From positions 186,001 to 250,000 of the forward strand of contig NZ_JAGMUJ010000030.1 in the NCBI RefSeq assembly GCF_019049255.1: 64,000 nt of DNA, given 5' to 3'. Numbering within the stretch: position 1 is the stretch's first letter; each line of letters starts with the position of its first letter. Positions 26,253 through 35,413 of this stretch are shown here, piece by piece. Both the position numbers and the translations under genes were made by a program. The stretch comes from Streptomyces sp. AC558_RSS880 (GTDB lineage Bacteria > Actinomycetota > Actinomycetes > Streptomycetales > Streptomycetaceae). A model generated the notes under the pieces. It was not told the origin of the DNA. It saw only the letters and a list, made by a program, of their open reading frames with translations, and made no database searches.

Positions 26253-27205
26253 GCGGTTCACAGCCGAAGTCTTCCGAGGGACACCTCGCAGAGCAGCACC
26301 TGGGAGACCGACTCTCCGCCCTGGTGGACGGAGAGCTCGGTCATGACGCGCGCGAGCGCGTACTGGCACACGTCGCCACCTGCGCGAAGTGCAGGGCGGA
26401 GGTGGACGCGCAGCGCCGTCTGAAGAACGTGTTCGCCCAGGCGGCGCCCCCGCCGCCCTCCGAGAGCTTCCTGGCCCGCCTCCAAGGGCTGCCGGCCGGG
26501 GGCGACCTCGGTGACGGCGGCTCGCCGCTGGGCGGCGGAGGACTGCCGGGCGGTACGCCGGGGCGGTTCGGCGGGGGCTCCGGGGTCTTCGGGACCAGGC
26601 GGAGCGAGCGCTTCGAGTTCGCCTACGCGCCCGTCCGGCGGCAGGAGCCGGCGCTGCCGGCCGTCGCGGGCGGCCGGGGCTTCGCCCTCCACGACGTCAG
26701 CCGCCACGAGACCGACCGGCCGTCCTCCCGCGGGCTGCGGTTCGCGTTCGTCGCCGCCGGGGCGGTGTCGCTGGCCGCGATCGCGCTCGGCGGAGTCACC
26801 ACGAGCACGCCCACCGACACGGAGGCGCGCGGTACGGGCAAGGGCAGCAACGTCACGCCGATGCGCACGCAGGGCACGGGCGCGGCGGTGCCCGAGTCCC
26901 AGCGGCGCCGCGGCGTGGGACCGCTGCTGGGCCAGATGACGGGCCAGAGCGCGGCCGCGGAGACCCCGGCCGCCCCGACCGCGGTCTCCGCGCCGCTGCT
27001 GCCCGGGATCCCGGCGCCGACGGAGCGCCACCCCGTGCCGGGCACACCGATGACGGGCGGTGCGACGACCCTGTCCCCGCTGATACGACCGCTCACCTCG
27101 ACCCCGCCGCTCACCCTGACCACGTGGGCCGTCTCCGCCGGGCTCAAGGACCCCGGCCTCGTCACCGCCGGCACGACACCGGTCCCCACGCCGACGTCCC
27201 GCTGA
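26249..27205 (+). CDS. rseA: Zinc-finger anti-sigma factor (RseA-like)
   Basis: 318-residue membrane-associated anti-sigma factor expected to hold SigE inactive. The zinc anti-sigma signature HVATCAKC (His-x3-Cys-x2-Cys) follows [17 protein letters not shown] near residues 30-55. One candidate membrane helix (about 168-188, [18 protein letters not shown]) separates the cytoplasmic part from a Pro/Thr-rich outer tail of about 130 residues. GTG start overlaps the sigE stop, so the pair is co-translated, which fixes sigma/anti-sigma stoichiometry. The tail is longer than in mycobacterial RseA. Confidence 0.9.
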   Translation: MSGSQPKSSEGHLAEQHLGDRLSALVDGELGHDARERVLAHVATCAKCRAEVDAQRRLKNVFAQAAPPPPSESFLARLQGLPAGGDLGDGGSPLGGGGLPGGTPGRFGGGSGVFGTRRSERFEFAYAPVRRQEPALPAVAGGRGFALHDVSRHETDRPSSRGLRFAFVAAGAVSLAAIALGGVTTSTPTDTEARGTGKGSNVTPMRTQGTGAAVPESQRRRGVGPLLGQMTGQSAAAETPAAPTAVSAPLLPGIPAPTERHPVPGTPMTGGATTLSPLIRPLTSTPPLTLTTWAVSAGLKDPGLVTAGTTPVPTPTSR

Positions 27206-27335
27206 ACCGTCCAGTGCGCAGGGGCGCGCGAACCTGATTGAATCCAGGGGGCGCGCCCAGGCCCTGCCGGGTGCCGAGCCAGTAGTTTCGCGACCGCCGC
27301 CGTCGCGCGGTGCCGTGTCCAGCCGTGGGGAGAGC

Positions 27336-29294
27336 ATGAACGAGGGGAAGCCGGGCCCACCGGGGGAGGAGCCGACCACGCGTCCCGAGGGACACGACGG
27401 CGACTTCGAACTGGCCCGCCCGGACCGCGAGCCGGCCGCCGCGGGCGACGACCACCGGGGCGACTACGAACTGGACCGCCCCCTGCGGCCCGAGGGCCTC
27501 GAGGCCCCACCCGCCGAGCCCGGCCCCGGCGCCCCCACGTCCGGTCCCGGAGCCGCGGAGCCCGCGACATCCGGCGCCCCTGCCGACGAGCCCGCCGGGT
27601 CCGTGTCCTCGGCCGTTCCGGCACCCGGCGCGTCCGGCACCTCCGCCGGGTCCTCGTCCCCGGCCGTCCCGGCCCCCGCGGTCTCCGACCCACCGCCGGT
27701 GGCTTTCGAGCCCTCCGTCCCCGGGCAGCAGAGGCCCCTGCACGACCCCGATCCCTACAGCACCCCGCCGTACGGCGAACCGGGCCCCTGGGCACCCGCC
27801 CCGCCCGTACAGCACCCGGCGGCGACACCCGCGCACGGCATGGCGCTCGCGGCCCCTCCCACGGCCCCGGACGCGGCGCCCCCCACCGCACCCGCGCAGC
27901 ACGGCACACCCCCGGCGGCTCCCCCGGGCCCGGGCACAGGACCGCACGGCACGCCCGTGCCCCCGGGCACGCCCGCGCCGCACGGCGCTCCCGCCCTGGC
28001 GGACGCCGGGCCGCACGGGGCCCCCGCGGCGGCCGCCATTCCCGCGCAAGCGCACCCGGACACCCAGGCGTCCCCGCCCCAGGACACCCCGACCGCCGAC
28101 CCCTGGGGCCGTTACGACCCCTGGGCGGCGGCTGCCGCCGCCGCGCCGTTGCAGCAGGCCGGGCACGTCGTGGTCGACCGGAAGCGGCGGCGCGGCCGGG
28201 TGCTCGTCGGTGCCGCGCTGCTGCTCGCGCTCGTGTCCGGCGGCATCGGCGGGATCGTCGGCACGTATCTGGAGCGCAACGGCGGCGTGGGCACCGTGGA
28301 GCTTCCGCAGGCCGGCAAGGAGGCGTCGGGACGCGCCCCCGGCAGCGTCGCCGGAATCGCCGCACAGGCACTGCCCAGCGTCGTCACCCTGCACGTCAGC
28401 GGCGCCGGCGAGGCCGGCACCGGCACCGGTTTCGTGCTCGACGGGCGCGGCCACATCCTCACCAACGACCACGTCGTCGAACCCGCCGGGGACGACGGCG
28501 AGATCACCGTCACCTTCCACAGCGGCGACACCGCCGAAGCCACCGTCGTGGGCCGGGACAGCGGCTACGACCTCGCCGTCGTGAAGGTGAAGGGCGTCAG
28601 CGGACTCACCCCCCTGCCGCTCGGCAACTCCGACAACGTGCGGGTCGGCGACCCCGTCGTCGCCATCGGCGCCCCCTTCGACCTGGCCGGCACCGTCACC
28701 TCCGGCATCATCAGCGCCAGGGAGCGGCCCATCACCGCCGGCGGCGAGAAGGGCGACGGCAGCGACGTGTCGTACGTCGACGCCCTGCAGACCGACGCGC
28801 CGATCAACCCCGGCAACTCCGGTGGCCCCCTGCTCGACGCCAAGGCCCGTGTGATCGGCATCAACTCGGCCATCCGCTCCGCCGACGGCGGTGCCGACCC
28901 CGACGCCGGTCAGTCCGGCTCCATAGGACTCGGCTTCGCCATCCCCATCAACCAGGGCAAGCGCGTCGCCGAGGAACTGATCAACACCGGGCAGGCCAGC
29001 CATCCGGTGATCGGCATCACCCTCGACATGGAGTACGGCGGTGACGGCGCCCGCGTCGCCGCCGAGGGCAGTGACGGCGGACCCCCGGTCAGCACCGGCG
29101 GCCCCGGCGACCGGGCCGGGATCAAGGCCGGCGACGTCATCACGGAGGTCGACGGCCGGCGCGTCCACTCCGGCGAGGAACTCATCGTCAAGACCCGTGC
29201 CCACCGCCCCGGCGACCGCCTCGAGCTCACCCTCCAGCGGGACGGCGACGAGCGGACGGTCACCCTGACGCTCGGTTCCTCGGAGGGCGACTGA
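27336..29294 (+). CDS. htrA: HtrA-type serine protease with PDZ domain
   Basis: 652 residues from ATG 27336 (GGGGAGAGC upstream). Residues 1-280 are a Pro/Ala-rich cytoplasmic region. One membrane helix (about 288-310) anchors the protein. The trypsin-like domain carries the full triad: His379 (NDHVVEP), Asp412 (GYDLAVV) and Ser495 (NPGNSGGPL). A PDZ domain ends the protein (GDRAGIKAGDVITEVDGRRV). It degrades or processes misfolded envelope proteins. Position after the anti-sigma gene suggests a role in the SigE stress circuit. Confidence 0.94.
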   Translation: MNEGKPGPPGEEPTTRPEGHDGDFELARPDREPAAAGDDHRGDYELDRPLRPEGLEAPPAEPGPGAPTSGPGAAEPATSGAPADEPAGSVSSAVPAPGASGTSAGSSSPAVPAPAVSDPPPVAFEPSVPGQQRPLHDPDPYSTPPYGEPGPWAPAPPVQHPAATPAHGMALAAPPTAPDAAPPTAPAQHGTPPAAPPGPGTGPHGTPVPPGTPAPHGAPALADAGPHGAPAAAAIPAQAHPDTQASPPQDTPTADPWGRYDPWAAAAAAAPLQQAGHVVVDRKRRRGRVLVGAALLLALVSGGIGGIVGTYLERNGGVGTVELPQAGKEASGRAPGSVAGIAAQALPSVVTLHVSGAGEAGTGTGFVLDGRGHILTNDHVVEPAGDDGEITVTFHSGDTAEATVVGRDSGYDLAVVKVKGVSGLTPLPLGNSDNVRVGDPVVAIGAPFDLAGTVTSGIISARERPITAGGEKGDGSDVSYVDALQTDAPINPGNSGGPLLDAKARVIGINSAIRSADGGADPDAGQSGSIGLGFAIPINQGKRVAEELINTGQASHPVIGITLDMEYGGDGARVAAEGSDGGPPVSTGGPGDRAGIKAGDVITEVDGRRVHSGEELIVKTRAHRPGDRLELTLQRDGDERTVTLTLGSSEGD

Positions 29295-29420
29295 GGCGGA
29301 TGAACCCCGGGACGGTACCGGACGCACGGGGTGGCCGGGTACCGTGGACCCGGCCCGGACCACGGAAGACCGCAGGCCGCCCCGAGGACCGAGGACCGAA
29401 GGCATCGCGAGGAGCTTCAG

Positions 29421-29861
29421 GTGTTCAATGACATAGGACCGCTCGAGCTGGTGACGCTCATCGTCCTCGCCGTGCTCGTCTTCGGTCCGGACAAGCTCCC
29501 CAAGGTCATCCAGGACGTGACGCGCACGATCCGGAAGATCCGTGACTTCTCGGAGAACGCCAAGCAGGACATCCGGCAGGAGCTCGGTCCGGAGTTCAAG
29601 GACTTCGAGTTCGAGGACCTCAACCCCAAGACGTTCATCCGCAAGCAGCTGGACAACGACGACCTGGGGCTCAAGGAGATCCGTAACGGCTTCGACCTGA
29701 AGAAGGAGATGGCCGAGGTCGCGGACGCCGTCCACGGCCGCGACACCGACCCCTCCCCGTCGTCCGCCTCCGGCTCGGCCGACGGCCGCGTGGACATGAC
29801 CAAGAGGCCCGGGACACCGGCGGCCGACGATCGCCCGCCCTTCGACGCGGACGCCACCTGA
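29421..29861 (+). CDS. tatB: Twin-arginine translocase subunit TatB
   Basis: 146 residues from GTG 29421 after GAGGAGCTTCAG. An N-terminal membrane helix (FNDIGPLELVTLIVLAVLVFGPDKLP), ending in the FGPDKLP hinge, is followed by an amphipathic helix and a charged tail, as in TatB/TatA. The position after htrA and the long tail favour TatB. It takes part in export of folded proteins; tatA and tatC are not in this window. Confidence 0.92.
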   Translation: MFNDIGPLELVTLIVLAVLVFGPDKLPKVIQDVTRTIRKIRDFSENAKQDIRQELGPEFKDFEFEDLNPKTFIRKQLDNDDLGLKEIRNGFDLKKEMAEVADAVHGRDTDPSPSSASGSADGRVDMTKRPGTPAADDRPPFDADAT

Positions 29862-30087
29862 GCCCGGCGTGGGGGAGCGCACGCTCCCGCGTACGTGACG
29901 CGTTTCATACTCCACCCGGGCCGCGCACGACCTGATCAGGGCGTCCGTGCGGCCCACGCGCCGGGCGGTTTTCCAGCCTGTGGCGTCAAGGTGGCTATGC
30001 TGCCGAGTTGTTGTGCGGAACGGACGAGTACGCCCGAAGGGGGGCGGGCCGTCCGGTCCGACGAGAGCTGAGGAGGCGTCCGGGCAC

Positions 30088-30762
30088 ATGGAGACGACGA
30101 GTCGGGCAGTCGCGCAGGCGCCGGCCGAGGAGGACGGACAGCACGTCCCCTCCGTCCGGCGTACGGTCGACGGCTACCTGCGTGCGCCCTTCCCCTGGTA
30201 CGGCCTCGACGAGGCCTTCACGGGACCGCGCTGGCTGATGCAGGTCGGACTGGCGGCCGACGGAGCCGTCGCGCACGGATCGGTCGGGCACGGCGACGAG
30301 CCCTCGGTGCGCAGCGAGTACACGGCCGGGAGCGACCAGGAGACCAAGGAGAGGTTCGCGGTCGTGGTGACCGTGGCCGCCAACCCGGTGCGCCGCAGCG
30401 CCGACGGCACCGGTCTGCTGGAGGCCACCTCGGTCTCCTCCGCCGCCTGGCTCGCCGGGGTGGGGCTGCTGTCCTTCACCTGGCCCGGCCAGATGGACCA
30501 CTCCCTGCGCGACGACTGGCTGGAGCAGCAGACGGAGACGGCCTGGGTCCTCGCGGACGATCTGGAGGGCGAGGACTGGTCGACGCTGTCCCTGCCCGTG
30601 GACGGGGTGCCGACGCCGTTCCACTACCGGGAGTCCGAGTTCGGCTGGGTGCTCGCGGGCTCCACGCAGGAGGGCGTGCACGTGGGCGCGTACGGCAGGG
30701 GCATGAGCGCGTACGGCCTCGGCTTCGCCGTGGTGAAGAACATCGCCGCGTACGACGCCTGA
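30088..30762 (+). CDS. Conserved hypothetical protein
   Basis: 224 residues from ATG 30088; GAGGAGG lies 13 bases upstream. Soluble, with no signal peptide or clear membrane segment. It contains a WYGLDEAFTGPRWLMQVG segment, a central beta-rich stretch (RFAVVVTVAANPVRR) and an aromatic C-terminal half (GLLSFTWPGQMDHSLRDDWLEQQ). I do not recognise the family. It stands alone between tatB and the convergent mrp, with its stop codon inside a 22-bp tandem repeat. Confidence 0.8.
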   Translation: METTSRAVAQAPAEEDGQHVPSVRRTVDGYLRAPFPWYGLDEAFTGPRWLMQVGLAADGAVAHGSVGHGDEPSVRSEYTAGSDQETKERFAVVVTVAANPVRRSADGTGLLEATSVSSAAWLAGVGLLSFTWPGQMDHSLRDDWLEQQTETAWVLADDLEGEDWSTLSLPVDGVPTPFHYRESEFGWVLAGSTQEGVHVGAYGRGMSAYGLGFAVVKNIAAYDA

Positions 30763-30819
30763 GCGGGCACGCGGAGACGCCTGAGCGGGCACGCGGAGAC
30801 GCCTGAGCGAGCACGCGGA
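30754..30819. repeat. 22-bp tandem repeat x3 over a stop codon
   Basis: Three copies of a 22-base unit (GACGCCTGAGCGGGCACGCG plus GA) at 30754, 30776 and 30798; the third has one change. The first copy supplies the Asp-Ala-stop end of the preceding gene, so each copy is a repeated gene end. It runs directly into the terminator. Confidence 0.9.
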
Positions 30820-30856
30820 AGGGCGCCGTCCACACCGGACGGCGCCCTTCCGCGTG
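30812..30856. terminator. Convergent terminator, 20-bp perfect arms
   Basis: CACGCGGAAGGGCGCCGTCC (30812-30831), loop ACACC, and its exact complement at 30837-30856. It ends both the upstream hypothetical gene and mrp. Confidence 0.92.
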
Positions 30857-30862
30857 GGACCC

Positions 30863-31996
30863 TCAGAACTTGTTGCGCGGGGTGATCCCCAGGGACATGC
30901 CCGACAGGCCCCGCTGCCGCCCGCCGAGCTTGCCGGCGATCGAGCGGAGCGCCGAGCCCGCCGGGGAGTCCGGGTCGGACAGCACCACGGGCTTGCCCTC
31001 GTCGCCGCCCTCGCGCAGCCGGACGTCGATCGGGATGGCGCCGAGCACCGGCACGTTCGTACCGGTCGTGCGGGTCAGGCCGTCGGCGACGGTCTGGCCG
31101 CCGCCCGTGCCGAAGACGTCGACCATCTCGCCGCAGTGCGGGCAGGGCAGGCCGGACATGTTCTCGACCACGCCGACGATCTTCTGGTGCGTCTGCACGG
31201 CGATGGACCCCGCCCGCTCGGCCACCTCGGCCGCCGCCTGCTGGGGCGTGGTGACGACGAGGATCTCGGCGTTCGGCACCAGCTGGGCCACGGAGATCGC
31301 GATGTCGCCGGTGCCGGGCGGCAGGTCCAGGAGGAGCACGTCCAGGTCGCCCCAGTACACGTCCGCCAGGAACTGCTGGAGCGCGCGGTGCAGCATCGGG
31401 CCGCGCCACACCACCGGGGCGTTGCCCGGGGTGAACATGCCGATGGAGATGACCTTCACGCCGTGCGCCGACGGCGGCATGATCATGTTCTCGACCTGGG
31501 TGGGGCGTCCGTCGGCGCCCAGCATGCGCGGCACCGAGTGGCCGTAGATGTCGGCGTCCACGACACCGACCTTCAGACCGTCGGCCGCCATCGCCGCCGC
31601 CAGGTTCACCGTCACCGACGACTTGCCGACGCCGCCCTTGCCGGAGGCGACCGCGTAGACCCGGGTCAGGCTGCCCGGCTTGGCGAAGGGCACCTCGCGC
31701 TCGGTCTGGCCGCCGCGCAGGGCGCTGGCCAGTTCCTTGCGCTGCTCGTCGCTCATGACGTCCAGCGTCACGTCGACCCGGGTGACGCCCTCGACCCGGG
31801 AGACCGCGTCCGTCACGCGCTGCGTGATGGTGTCCCGCATGGGGCAGCCGGAAACCGTCAGGTACACGGTGACCGCGACCGCACCGTCCGCACCGATCTC
31901 CACCGATTTGACCATCCCGAGCTCGGTGATGGGCCGGTTGATCTCGGGGTCGTTCACCGTCGCCAGTGCCTCGCGCACCGCGTCTTCCGTAGCCAT
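30863..31996 (-). CDS. mrp: Mrp/ApbC-type iron-sulfur cluster carrier ATPase
   Basis: 377-residue P-loop ATPase of the Mrp/NBP35 family that carries and inserts Fe-S clusters. An N-terminal MIP18-like domain (residues 1-95; ATVNDPEINRPITELGMVK and SGCPM) precedes the deviant Walker A SGKGGVGKS (118-126). The cluster-binding CPHC motif is in the C-terminal half. The ATG at 31996 gives the conserved N-terminus; an upstream frame to 32059 is less likely because it lacks a ribosome site and family similarity. The next gene upstream (DUF1003) is on the same strand and ends only 43 bases before this start. Confidence 0.92.
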   Translation of the reverse strand: MATEDAVREALATVNDPEINRPITELGMVKSVEIGADGAVAVTVYLTVSGCPMRDTITQRVTDAVSRVEGVTRVDVTLDVMSDEQRKELASALRGGQTEREVPFAKPGSLTRVYAVASGKGGVGKSSVTVNLAAAMAADGLKVGVVDADIYGHSVPRMLGADGRPTQVENMIMPPSAHGVKVISIGMFTPGNAPVVWRGPMLHRALQQFLADVYWGDLDVLLLDLPPGTGDIAISVAQLVPNAEILVVTTPQQAAAEVAERAGSIAVQTHQKIVGVVENMSGLPCPHCGEMVDVFGTGGGQTVADGLTRTTGTNVPVLGAIPIDVRLREGGDEGKPVVLSDPDSPAGSALRSIAGKLGGRQRGLSGMSLGITPRNKF

Positions 31997-32039
31997 AGAG
32001 ACGATGGTACGGCGCCGGGTGCACCCGCCGGTAAGGACG

Positions 32040-32648
32040 TCAGCGGTCGTCTGCGTCACGTCCCGGCGGGTGTTCCGCCCGCATCGCCGGGAAAGAACCC
32101 TGATGACCCTTGTGGCCGTTCTGTCGCCCCTCCAGCTCCTTGACCATGTCCTGGAGCTCCGAGCGGATCCAGTCCCGGGTGGCCACCTCCCCGAGCCCGA
32201 TCCGCAGGGCGGCGATCTCCCGGGTCAGGTACTCGGTGTCCGCGATCGACCGCTCGTTCTGCTTGCGGTCCTGCTCCAGGTTGACCCGGTCCCGGTCGTC
32301 CTGCCTGTTCTGCGCGAGCAGGATCAGCGGGGCCGCGTAGGAGGCCTGGAGGGACAGTGCCAGCGTCAGGAAGATGAACGGGTACTCGTCGAAGCGCAGC
32401 TCCTTCGGCACGGACACGTTCCACAGCACCCACAGGATGATGACGACCGTCATCCAGACCAGGAACCGCCCGGTGCCGATGAAGCGCGCGACCCGCTCCG
32501 ACAGCCGGCCGAAGGCGTCCGGGTCCCACTCGGGCAGGAACCGCCGCCGGGGGGCGCGCGGCTGGTCCAGCCGGGGCCCCCGCGACCGTCCGGCGGCCGT
32601 GGCGCCGACCGGCTGGCGCTCCCGCCCTCCCTCGCGCTCAGGAGCCAT
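32040..32648 (-). CDS. DUF1003 membrane protein
   Basis: 202 residues. A basic N-terminus is followed by two membrane helices (WMTVVIILWVLWNV and FIFLTLALSLQASYAAPLILLAQ) and a helical, charged cytoplasmic tail. This is the standard layout of the DUF1003 family, whose function is unknown. Its start overlaps the MgtE-like gene by 11 bases, so the two are probably co-translated. The two proteins form a conserved pair in actinobacteria, hinting at a joint role in metal or membrane homeostasis. Confidence 0.9.
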   Translation of the reverse strand: MAPEREGGRERQPVGATAAGRSRGPRLDQPRAPRRRFLPEWDPDAFGRLSERVARFIGTGRFLVWMTVVIILWVLWNVSVPKELRFDEYPFIFLTLALSLQASYAAPLILLAQNRQDDRDRVNLEQDRKQNERSIADTEYLTREIAALRIGLGEVATRDWIRSELQDMVKELEGRQNGHKGHQGSFPAMRAEHPPGRDADDR

Positions 32649-33921
32649 CGGTCACCACCTCCTCGTCGAGGTGGAACTCGGTCTCCCGCCAGTCCTCGGG
32701 CAGCATGTGGTCCAGGACGTCGTCCACCGTCACCGCGCCCAGCAGCGACCCCGTCTCGTCGACCACGGGCGCCGCCACCATGTCGTACGTGGCGAAGAAC
32801 CCGGCGACCACGGGCAGCGCCGCGTCCGGGTCCAAGGGCTGGAGGTCGTCGTCCAGGATCGAGCCGACCAGCGTGTACGGGGGGTCGCGCAGCAGGCGCT
32901 GGAAGTGGACCGTGCCCAGGTACTTGCCGGTGGGTGTCTCCTCGGGCGGACGGCAGACGTAGACCTGCGCGGCGTGCGCGGGGGAGAGGTCCGGCTCGCG
33001 GATCCGGGCGAGGGCGTCCGCGACGGTGGCGTCGGGCCGCAGCACGATCGGCTCGGTCGTCATCAGACCGCCCGCCGTGTGCTCCTCGTACGACATCAGG
33101 CGCCGCATGTCGGCGGCGTCGTCGGGCTGCATCAGGCTCAGCAGCCGCTCCTTGTCCGCCTCGGGCAGCTCGCCGAGCAGGTCGGCCGCGTCGTCGGGGT
33201 CCATGGCCTCCAGGACGTCGGCGGCGCGCTCCTCCTTCAGTTTGCCGAGGATCTCGATCTGGTCGTCCTCGGGCAGCTCCTCCAGCACGTCGGCGAGCCG
33301 GTCGTCGTCGAGGGCGGCGGCCACCTCCGCGCGCCGCTTGGGGGAGAGGTGGTGCAGGACGTTGGCGAGGTCGGCGGGGCGCAGCTGTTCGAAGGTGGCG
33401 AGGAGGTTCTCGGCGCCCTGCCCCTGCTCCTCCAGGGAGAACCCGGTGACGGCGGACCACTCGACGGTCAGCGCCTCGCCCTTGCCGCGCCGGAACGCGC
33501 CGCCCTTCTTCCCCTTGCGCACGAACACCCGGTCGATCTCCCACTCGCGGCGGGCCGGCAGCTGATGCACCGACAGGTCGAGGACGGTGACCTCCTCGTC
33601 GCTCTCCACGAGCGTCACCCGCCGGTCGAGCAGCTCACCGAAGACGAGCCGCTCGGTGGGCCGCTGCTCGAAGCGCCGCACGTTGAGCACCCCGGTCGTG
33701 ATGACCTGGCCGGACTGCACGGCGGTCACCCGGTTCATGGGCAGGAAGATGCGGCGGCGGGTGGAGAGTTCGACCACCAGGCCGAGCAGTCGCGGCGGAC
33801 GCCGGCCGGGACGCAGGATGACGACCAGATCGCGCACGCGCCCCACCTGGTCGCCGGCCGGATCGAAGACGGCGACACCGGAGACGTGCGAGACGAAGAA
33901 CCGGGGGGCGCCCCCTGCCAT
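32638..33921 (-). CDS. MgtE N-terminal/CBS domain protein without a transporter domain
   Basis: 427 residues from ATG 33921 (AAAGGAG 8 bases upstream). Order: two PRC-barrel-like beta modules (about 1-150), the helical MgtE_N domain (about 165-275; LANVLHHLSPKRRAEVAAAL) and a CBS pair (about 285-410; GGLMTTEPIVLRPDATVADAL). The membrane pore domain of MgtE is absent and no membrane segment is visible. It therefore resembles the Mg2+/nucleotide-sensing half of MgtE alone, and may regulate a partner such as the overlapping DUF1003 protein or CorA encoded 1.5 kb away. Confidence 0.9.
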   Translation of the reverse strand: MAGGAPRFFVSHVSGVAVFDPAGDQVGRVRDLVVILRPGRRPPRLLGLVVELSTRRRIFLPMNRVTAVQSGQVITTGVLNVRRFEQRPTERLVFGELLDRRVTLVESDEEVTVLDLSVHQLPARREWEIDRVFVRKGKKGGAFRRGKGEALTVEWSAVTGFSLEEQGQGAENLLATFEQLRPADLANVLHHLSPKRRAEVAAALDDDRLADVLEELPEDDQIEILGKLKEERAADVLEAMDPDDAADLLGELPEADKERLLSLMQPDDAADMRRLMSYEEHTAGGLMTTEPIVLRPDATVADALARIREPDLSPAHAAQVYVCRPPEETPTGKYLGTVHFQRLLRDPPYTLVGSILDDDLQPLDPDAALPVVAGFFATYDMVAAPVVDETGSLLGAVTVDDVLDHMLPEDWRETEFHLDEEVVTDGS

Positions 33922-34134
33922 GGCCGCCACTCCTTTCCGTGCGGGTGTTTCGTCGCGGGTACCGCCTGCTGTGTTTCTTTTCCGAATTGCCCGCTCGGGT
34001 GGGCTTCAGGCTAGCCCGTACCGATCGGCCGTGCGTCGGCGACCGGTCCGGACGGACTGGCTCCGCCCCGTCCACCTGGCCCCGGTACCCTGCGGTACGC
34101 CGTTCAGGTCCCCCGTCAGAGAGGCAGCCCACCT

Positions 34135-34878
34135 GTGATTCCGATCTACCGGGGCCGTTCCCGCAGGGCCGTGCTGGCCGGCGCCGTGTGCGCGCTGCTC
34201 GTGACGGGGACGGCGCTCACGGGATGCTCCGAGGATCCGAACGAGGGCACCAACGGTGTCGGCAGACTGTCCGCCGACCAGATCCAGAGCAGATCCCAGA
34301 AGGCCGCCGAGTCGGTCGGCGCCGTACGGCTGCACGGCACCGTGGTCACCAGCGGACGCACGTACACGCTGGACATGCGGCTGAAGGAGCAGGGCGGCAT
34401 CGGCTCGGTCACCACCGAGGGGGAGACGTTTCGCCTGCTGCGGGTCGACGACGAGCTGTATCTGAAGGCCGGCGCCGAGTTCTGGGGCCAAGGGGACGGC
34501 GAGGAGGACGGCGAGGCGGCGGCCGACAAGCTCGCCGAGAAGTACGTGAAGGTGCCGCAGGGCGATCCGTCGTACAAGAAGTTCATCGGCTTCACGGACA
34601 AGAATGTCCTCCTCGGCGGTCTGCTGACCCTGCACGGCAAGCTGGCCACGGACGGCCATCACGAGCAGTCGGGCGTACGCACCATCCGCGTCACCGGCGA
34701 CGAGGGCTCCGGCGGCACCCTGGACGTCTCGCTGGAGGGCAAGCCGTACCCGGTGCGCCTGGTGCGGGCCGGGAAGGCGGGCACCCTCACGTTCTCGTCC
34801 TGGGGCACCGACTTCGAGCTGAAGGAACCGGCCGAGGACGAGACCCTCGACTACGGCAAGCAGCTCCCCGCTTCCTAG
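34135..34878 (+). CDS. Lipoprotein (LppX/LprAFG-like fold possible)
   Basis: 247 residues from GTG 34135 (AGAGGCAG upstream). A Sec signal with the lipobox LTGC at residues about 28-31 predicts lipid anchoring to the outer face of the membrane. The mature part starts with SRSQKAAESVGAVRLHGTV and continues as alternating beta strands, the pattern of the LprG/LppX-type lipid-binding fold in actinobacteria. This assignment is inference. The stop codon overlaps that of the convergent neighbour in CTAG. Confidence 0.85.
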   Translation: MIPIYRGRSRRAVLAGAVCALLVTGTALTGCSEDPNEGTNGVGRLSADQIQSRSQKAAESVGAVRLHGTVVTSGRTYTLDMRLKEQGGIGSVTTEGETFRLLRVDDELYLKAGAEFWGQGDGEEDGEAAADKLAEKYVKVPQGDPSYKKFIGFTDKNVLLGGLLTLHGKLATDGHHEQSGVRTIRVTGDEGSGGTLDVSLEGKPYPVRLVRAGKAGTLTFSSWGTDFELKEPAEDETLDYGKQLPAS

Positions 34879-35390
34879 CGCTGTCGCCGCTTCCGCTTCA
34901 GCAGCAGCCGGGGCAGTCCCGCCGGGGCGGGGCGCCGGGTCGTCACCGGCGTCGGCAGCGGGGCCTCGGCCAGGGAGCCGTCGGGGAGCGGGGCCGTCGC
35001 CCCGGTCGGCTCCAGGCGCAGGACCCGGCACTCGCGGGCCCAGCGCCCGGTCATCGCCTCGCCGTCGGGCGCGTTGAGCCGCTTGCCCTTGAGTTCGGCG
35101 ACCGCCGCCGCCCACTCCTCGGAACCGGACGGCAGCTCGACGACCGTCGCCGTCCAGGAGACCAGCCGGCCGCCCTTGTCCTTGCTGCGGACCGTCACCT
35201 CGGCGGACACGCCGTCGGCCAGCCCCGGCAGCGGCTGCTCCCCGGGCCCGTCGCCGACCACGCACGCGGCACCCTCGTGCCACACGTGCCACAGCGCGCG
35301 GGCCGCGGCGCCGGGCCCCTTGACCCAGACGAGGCCGGACTTCTTCGTGGCCTCCTCGATGAGGGCCCGGTCGAGCAGCGCACTTGTCAT
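34875..35390 (-). CDS. Conserved hypothetical protein
   Basis: 171 residues, no signal peptide. It starts with ALLDRALIEEATKKSGLVWVKGPG and contains a beta-rich central part (ALWHVWHEGAACVVGDGPGEQ, SWTATVVELP), a pattern sometimes seen in FMN-binding split-barrel proteins. The C-terminus is Pro/Arg-rich and ends in a basic cluster. I do not assign a function. It shares four bases with the convergent lipoprotein gene, the two TAG stops lying on opposite strands of one CTAG. Confidence 0.8.
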   Translation of the reverse strand: MTSALLDRALIEEATKKSGLVWVKGPGAAARALWHVWHEGAACVVGDGPGEQPLPGLADGVSAEVTVRSKDKGGRLVSWTATVVELPSGSEEWAAAVAELKGKRLNAPDGEAMTGRWARECRVLRLEPTGATAPLPDGSLAEAPLPTPVTTRRPAPAGLPRLLLKRKRRQR

Positions 35391-35413
35391 GGGCCCAGCC
35401 TATCCAGGTGTCC

